Of a stretch of 20,141 nt of DNA, positions 14,699-20,141 are shown piece after piece. A program made the translations under genes and the position numbers. The number at the start of each line of letters is the position of its first letter. Within the stretch, counting starts at the first letter, position 1. The stretch comes from a virus: the IMG/VR virus record IMGVR_UViG_3300031857_001758, positions 1-20,141 of that record; one strand, written 5' to 3'. Under the pieces are notes generated by a model, which did not search any database, had not been told where the DNA came from, and saw only the letters and a list, made by a program, of their open reading frames with translations.

Positions 14699-17037
14699 TG
14701 CGTCACTGTGTCGTCAAAAGTAATGGAAAGTCAGAAGAAATTAAGTTCGATAAGATCACTCAACGCATCAAAAGATTGTGCAAAGACCTCGATGAAAGGT
14801 ATGTAGTCGCAACGGAGGTCACTCGTCGAGTTGCGGAGTCTATTGTTGATGGGATCACAACAGCAGAAATTGACAATATCATCGCGCAAGAAGCGGCAAG
14901 GATGGTGACAATTCATCCTGACTATTCTTATCTTGCTGGTCGAGTCTTGGTCACAAGATGGCAAAAGACAATACCCGTGAGTTTTTCTGAAAACGTAGTC
15001 AGGCTTTATGATAATATTGACACTGTCACGGGTAGACATTCTCCTCTTGTGAGTGATGAACTTGTCAACATTGCTTTAAATCCAAAGCACGCAGAGCACA
15101 TTGATCGCGCAATTATTCACGATAGAGATAGGAATTTTGACTATTTTGGGCTTACAACCCTCGCAAAAGGTTACCTGAAGCTTGTTAACGGTCAGGTTGC
15201 TGAGACGCCTCAATTTCTCTGGATGCGTGTCGCATTGGGAATTCATGGTGACGATATCGAGTCTACAATCAAGTGTTATGAAGGGTTAAGTACGGGTAAA
15301 TACATACACGCAACTCCGACCTTATTTAACGCTGGAACTCCGCGACCTCAGATGGCAAGTTGTTTCTTGCAAAGCCTTGCCGATGATTCAATCGATGGTA
15401 TCTTTAGCACGTACAAGCAGACTGCCCACATTTCAAAGTGGGCTGGAGGTATCGGTCTACACATTCATGACTTACGTGCAAAAGGAACCCTGATAAATGG
15501 GACCGGGGGCATGTCTGATGGCGTTGTTCCAATGATCAAGGTCTTGAACGAAGTTGCTCGGTACGTTAACCAAGGAGGAAAACGCAAGGGCGCGTTTGCC
15601 GTCTATCTTGAACCTTGGCACTCTGACGTTGAAGACTTTCTTGACTTGAAGAAGAACCATGGCAAGGAAGAGATGAGGGCGCGGGATCTGTTTTACGCCC
15701 TATGGACGCCTGATCTATTCATGCGAAGGGTTCAAAATGATGAAGACTGGTCGCTGATGTGTCCACACCAATGCCCTGGCCTTTCAGAGGTTTGGGGAGA
15801 TGCATTTGATTCTTTGTACACAAAATATGAAAGTGAAGGTCGCTTTGTTCGTCAAGTAAAGGCAAGAGACCTGTGGCTCAAGATTCTAACTGCGCAGATG
15901 GAAACTGGCGTACCTTACATCCTGTACAAGGATGCCGCAAATGCGAAGAGCAATCAGAACAACCTGGGCACGATCAAATCCTCAAATCTCTGTACGGAGA
16001 TCATGGAGTTTTCATCACCGGATGAAACTGCAGTGTGCAATCTGGCGTCAATTGCCCTTCCAAAGTTTGTAGTAGACTCCAGAATTGATTACGAGTCGCT
16101 CAAGAAGACGGCATATGAGGTCACCCATAATTTGAATAAGGTTATAGATAGGAACTTTTATCCGACCCCCGAGACCAAGGTCTCTAATCTTAAGCACCGC
16201 CCGATAGGAATTGGTGTTCAGGGGCTTGCTGACGTATATGCCATGATGAAGATGGACTTTGATTCTCGAGACGCCGAGGAAGTCAATAAGAGGATCTTTG
16301 CTAATATTTATTATGGTGCACTTGAGGCCTCTTCTGACCTTGCGGAACGTGATGGAACATATGATTCTTACGAAGGCAGTCCGGTGTCTCAAGGTCAGTT
16401 GCAATTTGACATGTGGGGAGTGTCGCCTCATTCAACGCTTGATTGGGATGCGTTGAAGGGGAAAATTGCAAAGACTGGGCTTCGTAACTCCCTGTTGCTT
16501 GCTCCGATGCCTACTGCGTCAACGTCTCAGATATTGGGTAACAACGAGTGTTTTGAACCGTTCACTTCAAACATTTATGTGAGACGAGTCCTGTCTGGCG
16601 AATTTGTCGTCGTGAACAGACATCTTGTTAACGATCTCATTGCACTTAAACTTTGGAACGAAGACATAAAGAACGAAATTGTCAAGCATGGAGGGTCAAT
16701 ACAATTTATCACAACTATTCCTGAGAACATTCGTAAAAGGTATCGGACTGTGTGGGAAATGTCCATGAGGCCCATCATTGATCAAGCTGCAGACAGAGGA
16801 GTGTACGTCTGTCAGTCTCAATCTATGAACCTCTTTATTGCATCGCCGACAGTTGGGTCTGTCAATTCTATGCACTTTTACGCCTGGCAAAAGGGGTTAA
16901 AGACAGGAATGTATTACCTGCGTTCAAAGCCTGCATCAAATGCTAAGGCAATTACCGTGGAAGACAAACACGGTGATGCAGATGACGTCGTTCGTTCAAC
17001 AGAAAATCCTGAAGAGTGTCAGGTTTGCAGCGCATAA
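14698..17037 (+). CDS. nrdA: Class I ribonucleotide reductase, alpha subunit (NrdA/R1)
   Basis: A 779-residue catalytic subunit reducing ribonucleoside diphosphates to deoxy forms. The N-terminal ATP-cone is intact (residues about 1-95, CVVKSNGKSEEIKFDKITQR), so dATP feedback control may be retained. Active-site residues: C222 in MASCFLQ and C447 in AVCNLAS (redox pair), N430-C432-E434 in SNLCTEI (C432 is the thiyl radical site), and Y739-Y740 in GMYYLR (radical path). The C-terminal shuttle pair is C774/C777 in ECQVCSA. GGIGLHIHDLRAKGT matches the allosteric/substrate region. The ATG overlaps the nrdB stop by 1 nt, with GGAAGGAG (14683-14690) upstream. Like NrdB it is closer in style to eukaryotic R1. 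No thioredoxin or glutaredoxin gene is adjacent, so the host's is probably used. Confidence 0.97.
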   Translation: MRHCVVKSNGKSEEIKFDKITQRIKRLCKDLDERYVVATEVTRRVAESIVDGITTAEIDNIIAQEAARMVTIHPDYSYLAGRVLVTRWQKTIPVSFSENVVRLYDNIDTVTGRHSPLVSDELVNIALNPKHAEHIDRAIIHDRDRNFDYFGLTTLAKGYLKLVNGQVAETPQFLWMRVALGIHGDDIESTIKCYEGLSTGKYIHATPTLFNAGTPRPQMASCFLQSLADDSIDGIFSTYKQTAHISKWAGGIGLHIHDLRAKGTLINGTGGMSDGVVPMIKVLNEVARYVNQGGKRKGAFAVYLEPWHSDVEDFLDLKKNHGKEEMRARDLFYALWTPDLFMRRVQNDEDWSLMCPHQCPGLSEVWGDAFDSLYTKYESEGRFVRQVKARDLWLKILTAQMETGVPYILYKDAANAKSNQNNLGTIKSSNLCTEIMEFSSPDETAVCNLASIALPKFVVDSRIDYESLKKTAYEVTHNLNKVIDRNFYPTPETKVSNLKHRPIGIGVQGLADVYAMMKMDFDSRDAEEVNKRIFANIYYGALEASSDLAERDGTYDSYEGSPVSQGQLQFDMWGVSPHSTLDWDALKGKIAKTGLRNSLLLAPMPTASTSQILGNNECFEPFTSNIYVRRVLSGEFVVVNRHLVNDLIALKLWNEDIKNEIVKHGGSIQFITTIPENIRKRYRTVWEMSMRPIIDQAADRGVYVCQSQSMNLFIASPTVGSVNSMHFYAWQKGLKTGMYYLRSKPASNAKAITVEDKHGDADDVVRSTENPEECQVCSA

Positions 17038-17039
17038 AC

Positions 17040-17047
17040 TATATATT
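17040..17047 (+). promoter_or_regulatory. Putative -10 box (TATATATT) ahead of an 87-residue tagged gene
   Basis: The box ends 3 nt before the ATG at 17051; TATATA at 17040-17045 gives +1 within a base or so of the ATG. It begins only 3 nt after the nrdA stop, and no ribosome-binding site is present. A weak -35-like GTGTCA (17016-17021) lies 18 bp upstream, inside nrdA. Confidence 0.42.
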
Positions 17048-17050
17048 GTC

Positions 17051-17314
17051 ATGAAACTCACGGCAAAAAATCTCAGGAGCATCATTGCAGAAGAATACAT
17101 GCGTGGTGTTCCTGAGTTTATGGTAAGAGAAGTTGTGGAAGACTGCGCTTCTAAGGTTGAAGGTCACATAAAAAGGTACATCCAACTCAAGTCGCAGAGT
17201 CCGCTAGAGGCAAGACAGTTGCATGACAATGCTAATGAAATGCTTGAAGACCTAAAAAAAGAATTGTTCGACACAATTGAAGGGAAAATTTGGTCATTCA
17301 TGCACAAATCTTGA
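17051..17314 (+). CDS. Small tagged helical protein, unknown (87 residues)
   Basis: No family recognised. It starts MKLTAKNLRSIIAEEYM, the third clear copy of the tag, with I12-A13-E14, exactly an I-A-E tripeptide. The rest looks fully helical and charged: FMVREVVEDCASKVEGHIKR, then YIQLKSQSPLEARQLHDNAN and a Leu/Lys-rich end. One Cys, no membrane segment. ATG 17051 is chosen because the only earlier in-frame start codons lie inside nrdA and the promoter box falls directly before it. It stands alone between nrdA and thyX with its own promoter-like box; no hairpin terminator follows, and the thyX promoter starts at its stop codon. Confidence 0.6.
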   Translation: MKLTAKNLRSIIAEEYMRGVPEFMVREVVEDCASKVEGHIKRYIQLKSQSPLEARQLHDNANEMLEDLKKELFDTIEGKIWSFMHKS

Positions 17315-17341
17315 ACAAAACCATTGCATATTGTAATATGC
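17311..17341 (+). promoter_or_regulatory. thyX promoter with overlapping palindrome
   Basis: TTGAAC (17311-17316), 17 bp, TAATAT (17334-17339), then the ATG at 17346: this is the best sigma70-like pair in the window, with +1 predicted exactly on the ATG. A perfect inverted repeat GCATATT (17326-17332) / AATATGC (17335-17341) with a 2-nt centre covers the -10 box, so a repressor bound there would block it. The -35 overlaps the preceding gene's stop codon. Confidence 0.58.
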
Positions 17342-17345
17342 ACAC

Positions 17346-18005
17346 ATGCTGAATGAAAATAAAGTAGAGTTGATTGGATTTTATGGCGGAGATGAAACTC
17401 ATGCTCTTTCAGCATGGACCTCCACCTCAAGAGACCTAACCGACGAAAAACGTTCCAGGATTGGTAATCTCTTAAATATGTTGGCTCGTGACAATCACGG
17501 AACGCCGTTTGAAAAGTCGAGCATCCATTTTCTTGTCACCACCGACATTGCTTCCCACATTCACCTTATCAAGCATCGAGCAGGTGTGTCTCTTAACGGT
17601 GAGTCAGCTCGTTATAAGGAGTTGAAGGATGACAAGTTTTATGTTCCTGTTGATTGGGACGATGAAGAGAAGACTCGATACATTGAGCACTTGAATCTTT
17701 CTCTTAAGAATTATCATGAGACGCTTCAGCGCCTGATTGACAAGGGTTTACCAAGAAAGCGTGCCAAAGAATCAGCTCGACTTTATCTTCCATACGGTGT
17801 TCAGCTGACAGCTGATGTTATGTTTAATTTTAGAAGCTTTGTCCATTTTTTGCAATTGAGGTACTCGAAGCATGCGCAGTTGGAGATCAGAGAGGTTGCG
17901 TATAAAATGCTGGAGTGTGTTCGTGACACTGGTAAGTTTGATCTTAGTCTTCGGGCTCATGGGTTGATCCTGGAAGACGGTAGCACCTGTCCGCCATTTG
18001 AATGA
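17346..18005 (+). CDS. thyX: Flavin-dependent thymidylate synthase ThyX
   Basis: A 219-residue enzyme making dTMP from dUMP with methylene-tetrahydrofolate, FAD and NADPH; it frees the phage from needing DHFR. The signature is the segment KHRAGVSLNGESARY (76-90), where most ThyX proteins have RHR-X7-S: the first Arg is Lys76 and eight residues, not seven, separate R78 from the nucleophilic-site Ser87. The second hallmark, NFRSFVHFLQLRYSKHAQLE (161-180), matches the N-x-R-S-x2-HFL-x-LR-x2-KHAQ-x-EIR pattern of the substrate site. Length fits the family. The start ATG lies at the predicted transcription start, without ribosome-binding site. It heads a unit with the 84-residue gene, the MazG-like gene and possibly Hsp20. 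It takes dUMP from Dut and supports NrdAB output. Confidence 0.95.
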   Translation: MLNENKVELIGFYGGDETHALSAWTSTSRDLTDEKRSRIGNLLNMLARDNHGTPFEKSSIHFLVTTDIASHIHLIKHRAGVSLNGESARYKELKDDKFYVPVDWDDEEKTRYIEHLNLSLKNYHETLQRLIDKGLPRKRAKESARLYLPYGVQLTADVMFNFRSFVHFLQLRYSKHAQLEIREVAYKMLECVRDTGKFDLSLRAHGLILEDGSTCPPFE

Positions 18006-18017
18006 TAAGGAGTTAAA

Positions 18018-18272
18018 ATGAAGTTTAGCGATAATGTGATTGGTAGAATTGCGCAGATCGTCCAAGAGGGAATGCTTCTGGGCGTTGATGTTGTGGATCT
18101 TATGAGGCAGATTGAAGTTGAGCCCGTGCATAGCGTCGATGACTCTCATGAGCTTGAGTTGACCGCAGAATATGCAAAGAGGGTGCGTGAACATCATGAA
18201 AAGTTGCTGCAGGAAGCAGACTCTCTTCAAAACAAGAGAGCAGAAAGCACAACATTTCTTTTTGACTCCTGA
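18018..18272 (+). CDS. Small conserved-looking phage protein, unknown (84 residues)
   Basis: No function can be named. The protein is helical and splits into a hydrophobic N-terminal half (KFSDNVIGRIAQIVQEGMLL, then GVDVVDLMRQI) and a charged coiled-coil-like C-terminal half (YAKRVREHHEKLLQEADSLQ). The start is firm: AAGGAG at 18007-18012, 5 nt before the ATG. It lies 12 nt after thyX and 9 nt before the MazG-like gene, so it is co-transcribed with dTTP-pool enzymes, though nothing in the sequence says it is an enzyme. Its N-terminus starts MKF but lacks the T-x3-L and I-x-E positions, so I do not count it with the tagged proteins. Confidence 0.65.
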   Translation: MKFSDNVIGRIAQIVQEGMLLGVDVVDLMRQIEVEPVHSVDDSHELELTAEYAKRVREHHEKLLQEADSLQNKRAESTTFLFDS

Positions 18273-18281
18273 GAGATAATT

Positions 18282-18650
18282 ATGCAGGACAAATTACAAG
18301 AAATGTGGAACCAGCAACTGGAGTTCATGAATCTTCTAAAGAAAAAGAGAGGATTTCCAGAGTTCCCAGTCGACATTCGCTCAAAGGCTGGACAAAAGTT
18401 CCTGAAGAGCATCACCTATGAGTGCATGGGTGAATTATTCGAGGCAAATCAGGAGCTTAAGAACAGTAAAACTCACCGTGCAACAGAGGTCAATGACCTC
18501 GATAAAGATGCGTATTTAGAGGAACTTATTGATTCTCTGCATTTTTTCTTTGAGATTGTGATTGCATCAGGTGTGAGTCTTGACGAAATGTATCATGCAT
18601 ACATGCAAAAAGGCGTCAAAAATTTTGATAGGATTGAAAATGGATATTGA
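18282..18650 (+). CDS. MazG/dUTPase_2-like all-alpha NTP pyrophosphatase
   Basis: A 122-residue helical protein with the metal-binding signature of all-alpha NTP pyrophosphatases: E51-x2-E54 in GELFEANQE and E81-x2-D84 in LEELIDSLHFF, 26 residues apart. The EELIDSLHFFFEIVIASGVS stretch resembles dimeric dUTPases (dUTPase_2) more than MazG proper. It would cleave a dNTP such as dUTP to the monophosphate, but specificity cannot be read here. The start is ATG 18282, 9 nt after the upstream stop; GAGAGATAA before it is a modest ribosome-binding site. If it acts on dUTP it would duplicate the trimeric Dut at 10323. If it is MazG-like it may hydrolyse other nucleotides or (p)ppGpp-type signals. Confidence 0.72.
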   Translation: MQDKLQEMWNQQLEFMNLLKKKRGFPEFPVDIRSKAGQKFLKSITYECMGELFEANQELKNSKTHRATEVNDLDKDAYLEELIDSLHFFFEIVIASGVSLDEMYHAYMQKGVKNFDRIENGY

Positions 18651-18654
18651 TGCA

Positions 18655-18674
18655 CTTTTTCCTTTCTTTCTTTC
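18655..18674 (+). other. 20-nt pure pyrimidine tract upstream of hsp20
   Basis: An unbroken C/T run lies in the 69-nt gap between the MazG-like and Hsp20 genes. No hairpin precedes it and no good -10/-35 pair follows, so I assign no role. The gap ends with AAGGAG (18708-18713), 6 nt before the Hsp20 ATG. Confidence 0.25.
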
Positions 18675-18719
18675 AAGATGTTCTTACTGATTTCACAACC
18701 TCAATAAAAGGAGTGAAAA

Positions 18720-19079
18720 ATGAATTGGTGGTATACTGATACTAATAAGTACGGTTCTTTGGTTTACAATAGATTACTTGACCCTTGGGCCGCAAAGGTG
18801 AACACAGTCAATTTTGAGATTCATGAAAATGAATCTGGTATCACCTTAAACATGGATTTACCCGGCGCTAAGTCCTCTGACCTACTCGTAGAATCAGTTT
18901 CAGGTGACGTAAAGATTACGGGAAAGCAAAAAGGTAAGGATTTTCTCTACAATTATCGACTTCCCAAGAACTACGATCCCCTATCTGGATCTGCTAGATT
19001 AGAGGACGGTGTCCTAACGCTTGTTTTCAACAAGCTTGAAACAGCCAAGCCAAAGGCCTATAAGATTCCAATTAAGTGA
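18720..19079 (+). CDS. Small heat-shock protein (Hsp20/alpha-crystallin)
   Basis: A 119-residue chaperone of the ATP-independent holdase type. The alpha-crystallin domain spans roughly residues 33-108, with FEIHENESGITLNMDLPGAK as the first strands and ARLEDGVLTLVF as the conserved A-x4-G-x-L-x-L strand. The C-terminal anchor I116-P117-I118 is the I-x-I motif that holds sHSP oligomers together. The N-terminal arm is short (about 32 residues, aromatic: NWWYTDTNKYG). AAGGAG 6 nt upstream makes the start firm. It is the last gene before a terminator. Phage sHSPs are known, particularly in cyanophages. Here it may protect assembly or stressed host proteins (inference). Confidence 0.9.
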   Translation: MNWWYTDTNKYGSLVYNRLLDPWAAKVNTVNFEIHENESGITLNMDLPGAKSSDLLVESVSGDVKITGKQKGKDFLYNYRLPKNYDPLSGSARLEDGVLTLVFNKLETAKPKAYKIPIK

Positions 19080-19096
19080 CAAAATTTGGTAAATTT

Positions 19097-19127
19097 AAAG
19101 GGGACTAGCGGTCCCCTTTTATTTTTT
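19097..19127 (+). terminator. Rho-independent terminator after hsp20
   Basis: A perfect 9-bp stem AAAGGGGAC (19097-19105) / GTCCCCTTT (19111-19119), 5-nt loop, followed by TATTTTTT. Confidence 0.9.
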
Positions 19128-19137
19128 AGTTCTTCGC

Positions 19138-19143
19138 TATATT
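19138..19143 (+). promoter_or_regulatory. Putative -10 box (TATATT) ahead of the 174-residue gene
   Basis: TATATT lies 15 nt before the ATG at 19153 (TATTTT at 19140 lies 13 nt before), just after a terminator. The predicted leader is at most a few nt and there is no ribosome-binding site. Confidence 0.4.
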
Positions 19144-19152
19144 TTATTTGTT

Positions 19153-19677
19153 ATGAACTTCCATAACAAATCTTCGATGAATGATATTGCAATGTTTGTA
19201 GGGGCAGCGTTAAGACACCCAGTACCACCTTGCAATGGCACAGGCGTCATTTCTACGATTCACGTTGATCAATACAAGACAAAATTTAACGACATCAGAA
19301 TTTATTGCACCCTGGCACATCACGATCTTGTTAAAGAATCATGGGTTGCATTGGGTCATGATGGTGAACCAACACCTGACTTCAAACAGTTCTCCCTAGA
19401 AAGGGATGCGATTCATTATCGGCGCTGTCACCTCACGATGTTTTCACTGTTAAACGATGAAGACATCGTGGCCGCCTTAAAGGCGCCCGCTTGTTATTCT
19501 GAGTTGTTATGTACGTCAGCAAGTGATCTAAATGTTGTATTGAATCATGCAATACAAATGTCAACATTGTACCCTTCGCAGATGGAACACTATTACACAA
19601 GATGGAGCGTCAATAATCCAAGCGACCTAAAGTCGTTGTTGTATCGACTGTCCGGATTCAAGGAGTACCGGAAATGA
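19153..19677 (+). CDS. Unknown protein (174 residues) coupled to a methyltransferase gene
   Basis: Not recognised. It is a soluble-looking protein of mixed alpha/beta appearance, with segments CNGTGVISTIHVDQYKTKF, RIYCTLAHHDLVKESWVALG and RCHLTMFSLLNDEDIVAALK. There are five Cys and many His residues but no clear metal-binding spacing. There is no signal peptide or membrane segment. The ATG at 19153 is preferred because the TATATT box lies just before it and the upstream sequence is a terminator; an in-frame second ATG (residue 9) is possible. It overlaps the methyltransferase by 4 nt (ATGA), so the two are co-translated and may act together, for example as specificity or accessory partner. 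That is speculation from adjacency. Confidence 0.6.
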   Translation: MNFHNKSSMNDIAMFVGAALRHPVPPCNGTGVISTIHVDQYKTKFNDIRIYCTLAHHDLVKESWVALGHDGEPTPDFKQFSLERDAIHYRRCHLTMFSLLNDEDIVAALKAPACYSELLCTSASDLNVVLNHAIQMSTLYPSQMEHYYTRWSVNNPSDLKSLLYRLSGFKEYRK

Positions 19678-20141
19678 AGTTTGAAAGATTCGATGACGGC
19701 GTTGCAATCTGCGGAGACTCAACCAGCGAAGAAGTCGTTTCCTTTGTGAAAACAATCGTTGACAAGGTTCACGTTGTGTGCACAGATCCTCCTTACGGAA
19801 ATATATTGCGCCATGGTTGGGACAGATGGAGTGGAACACAGTCTGAATTTGTTGACTGGATGATCTCTTGGACCAAATCCTATTCCAATTTGCTGGTTCC
19901 ACAGGGCGCAATGTATGTTTGGGGAGGTTATGGTGTTGCAGGATTTAGGCCGTTCTTTGAATACGCTTCGCGTATAGAATCAGAGTCAGATATGAACGTT
20001 TCAAACCTGATCACCTGGTCGAAGAAGCGTGCTTATGGCGTACAACACAATTACCTATCTACGCGTGAAGAACTATTGTACATGATCAAGGGAGACATAA
20101 AGAAACCCGCCGTTTTTAACGTTCCGCTTCTTGAAACAAAA
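19674..20141 (+). CDS. DNA N6-adenine/N4-cytosine methyltransferase, 3' end outside window
   Basis: 156 residues are visible and the frame is open to the end of the window. Motif IV TDPPYG (D38-P39-P40-Y41) is the catalytic signature of amino-methyltransferases that transfer a methyl group from SAM to adenine N6 or cytosine N4. It sits near the N-terminus, which fits the beta-class order in which the SAM-binding F-x-G-x-G lies near the C-terminus (beyond the window). The supporting segment LITWSKKRAYGVQHNYLSTR followed by EELLYMIKG is typical of this class after motif IV. The start is ATG 19674, overlapping the previous stop by 4 nt, with AAGGAG (19660-19665) 8 nt upstream. No endonuclease gene is visible, so it is probably a solitary phage methyltransferase protecting DNA from host restriction. 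Confidence 0.85.
   Translation, partial: MKFERFDDGVAICGDSTSEEVVSFVKTIVDKVHVVCTDPPYGNILRHGWDRWSGTQSEFVDWMISWTKSYSNLLVPQGAMYVWGGYGVAGFRPFFEYASRIESESDMNVSNLITWSKKRAYGVQHNYLSTREELLYMIKGDIKKPAVFNVPLLETK

Noticed and set aside
18018-18068. N-terminus MKFSDNVIGRIAQIV of the 84-residue protein as another copy of the tag
   Set aside because: The Thr4 and Leu8 positions differ and no I-x-E occurs at residues 12-15. It also has a normal Shine-Dalgarno site and an operon position.
1-20141. CRISPR arrays, tRNA genes, insertion sequences or att sites
   Set aside because: No regularly spaced direct repeats, cloverleaf-like sequences, transposase motifs or long direct repeats were seen on either strand by reading; short repeats found are the promoter motifs described.

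Overview
The window is a piece of a tailed bacteriophage genome, most likely a contractile-tailed (myovirus) phage with a moderately AT-rich genome. It carries baseplate/tail genes at the left end, then a dense block of phage DNA-replication and nucleotide-metabolism genes. I see no rRNA, tRNA, insertion sequence or CRISPR array. The host cannot be read from the sequence. Shine-Dalgarno sites (GGAG, AAGGAG) and TATATT/TAATAT -10-like boxes point to a bacterial host with conventional translation and a sigma70-like or T4-late-like promoter logic.

Layout. (1) 1-5289: three virion genes reading right: a baseplate/tail protein cut off by the window edge, a small LysM-type gp53-like wedge protein, and a 1074-residue hub-like protein. 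(2) 5327-6874: a noticeably GC-richer stretch with a short, divergent family A DNA polymerase and, tail-to-tail with it, the only minus-strand gene, which is Gly-rich. (3) 6955-10778: an HD-domain protein, a coiled-coil protein, a small tagged protein, a gp32-like ssDNA-binding protein, RecA and trimeric dUTPase, closed by a clear terminator. (4) 10842-11180: one small gene boxed in by two terminators. (5) 11278-17037: FEN/RNase H-type 5' nuclease, DnaB-type helicase, and class I ribonucleotide reductase NrdB-NrdA. (6) 17051-19079: another small tagged gene, then ThyX, a small unknown, a MazG/dUTPase_2-like NTP pyrophosphatase and a small heat-shock protein, closed by a terminator. (7) 19153-end: an unknown gene overlapping a DNA methyltransferase that runs off the window.

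How they work together. NrdAB, Dut, the MazG-like enzyme and ThyX form a route from ribonucleotides to dTTP. The SSB, RecA, helicase, 5' nuclease and polymerase form a mosaic replication/recombination set, with T4-like SSB and helicase roles alongside a bacterial-type RecA and a family A polymerase.

Two cross-cutting patterns stand out. First, at least six genes that open transcription units have a TATATT-like box whose first base lies about 11-15 nt before the ATG, with no ribosome-binding site. This predicts leaderless or nearly leaderless mRNAs, whereas genes inside operons have good Shine-Dalgarno sites. Second, three small otherwise unrelated proteins, and more weakly a fourth, share an N-terminal tag of the form M[KR][LI]T-x3-L with an I-x-E tripeptide at residues 12-14. 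This could be a capsid-targeting and prohead-protease-processed leader, but that role is inference.
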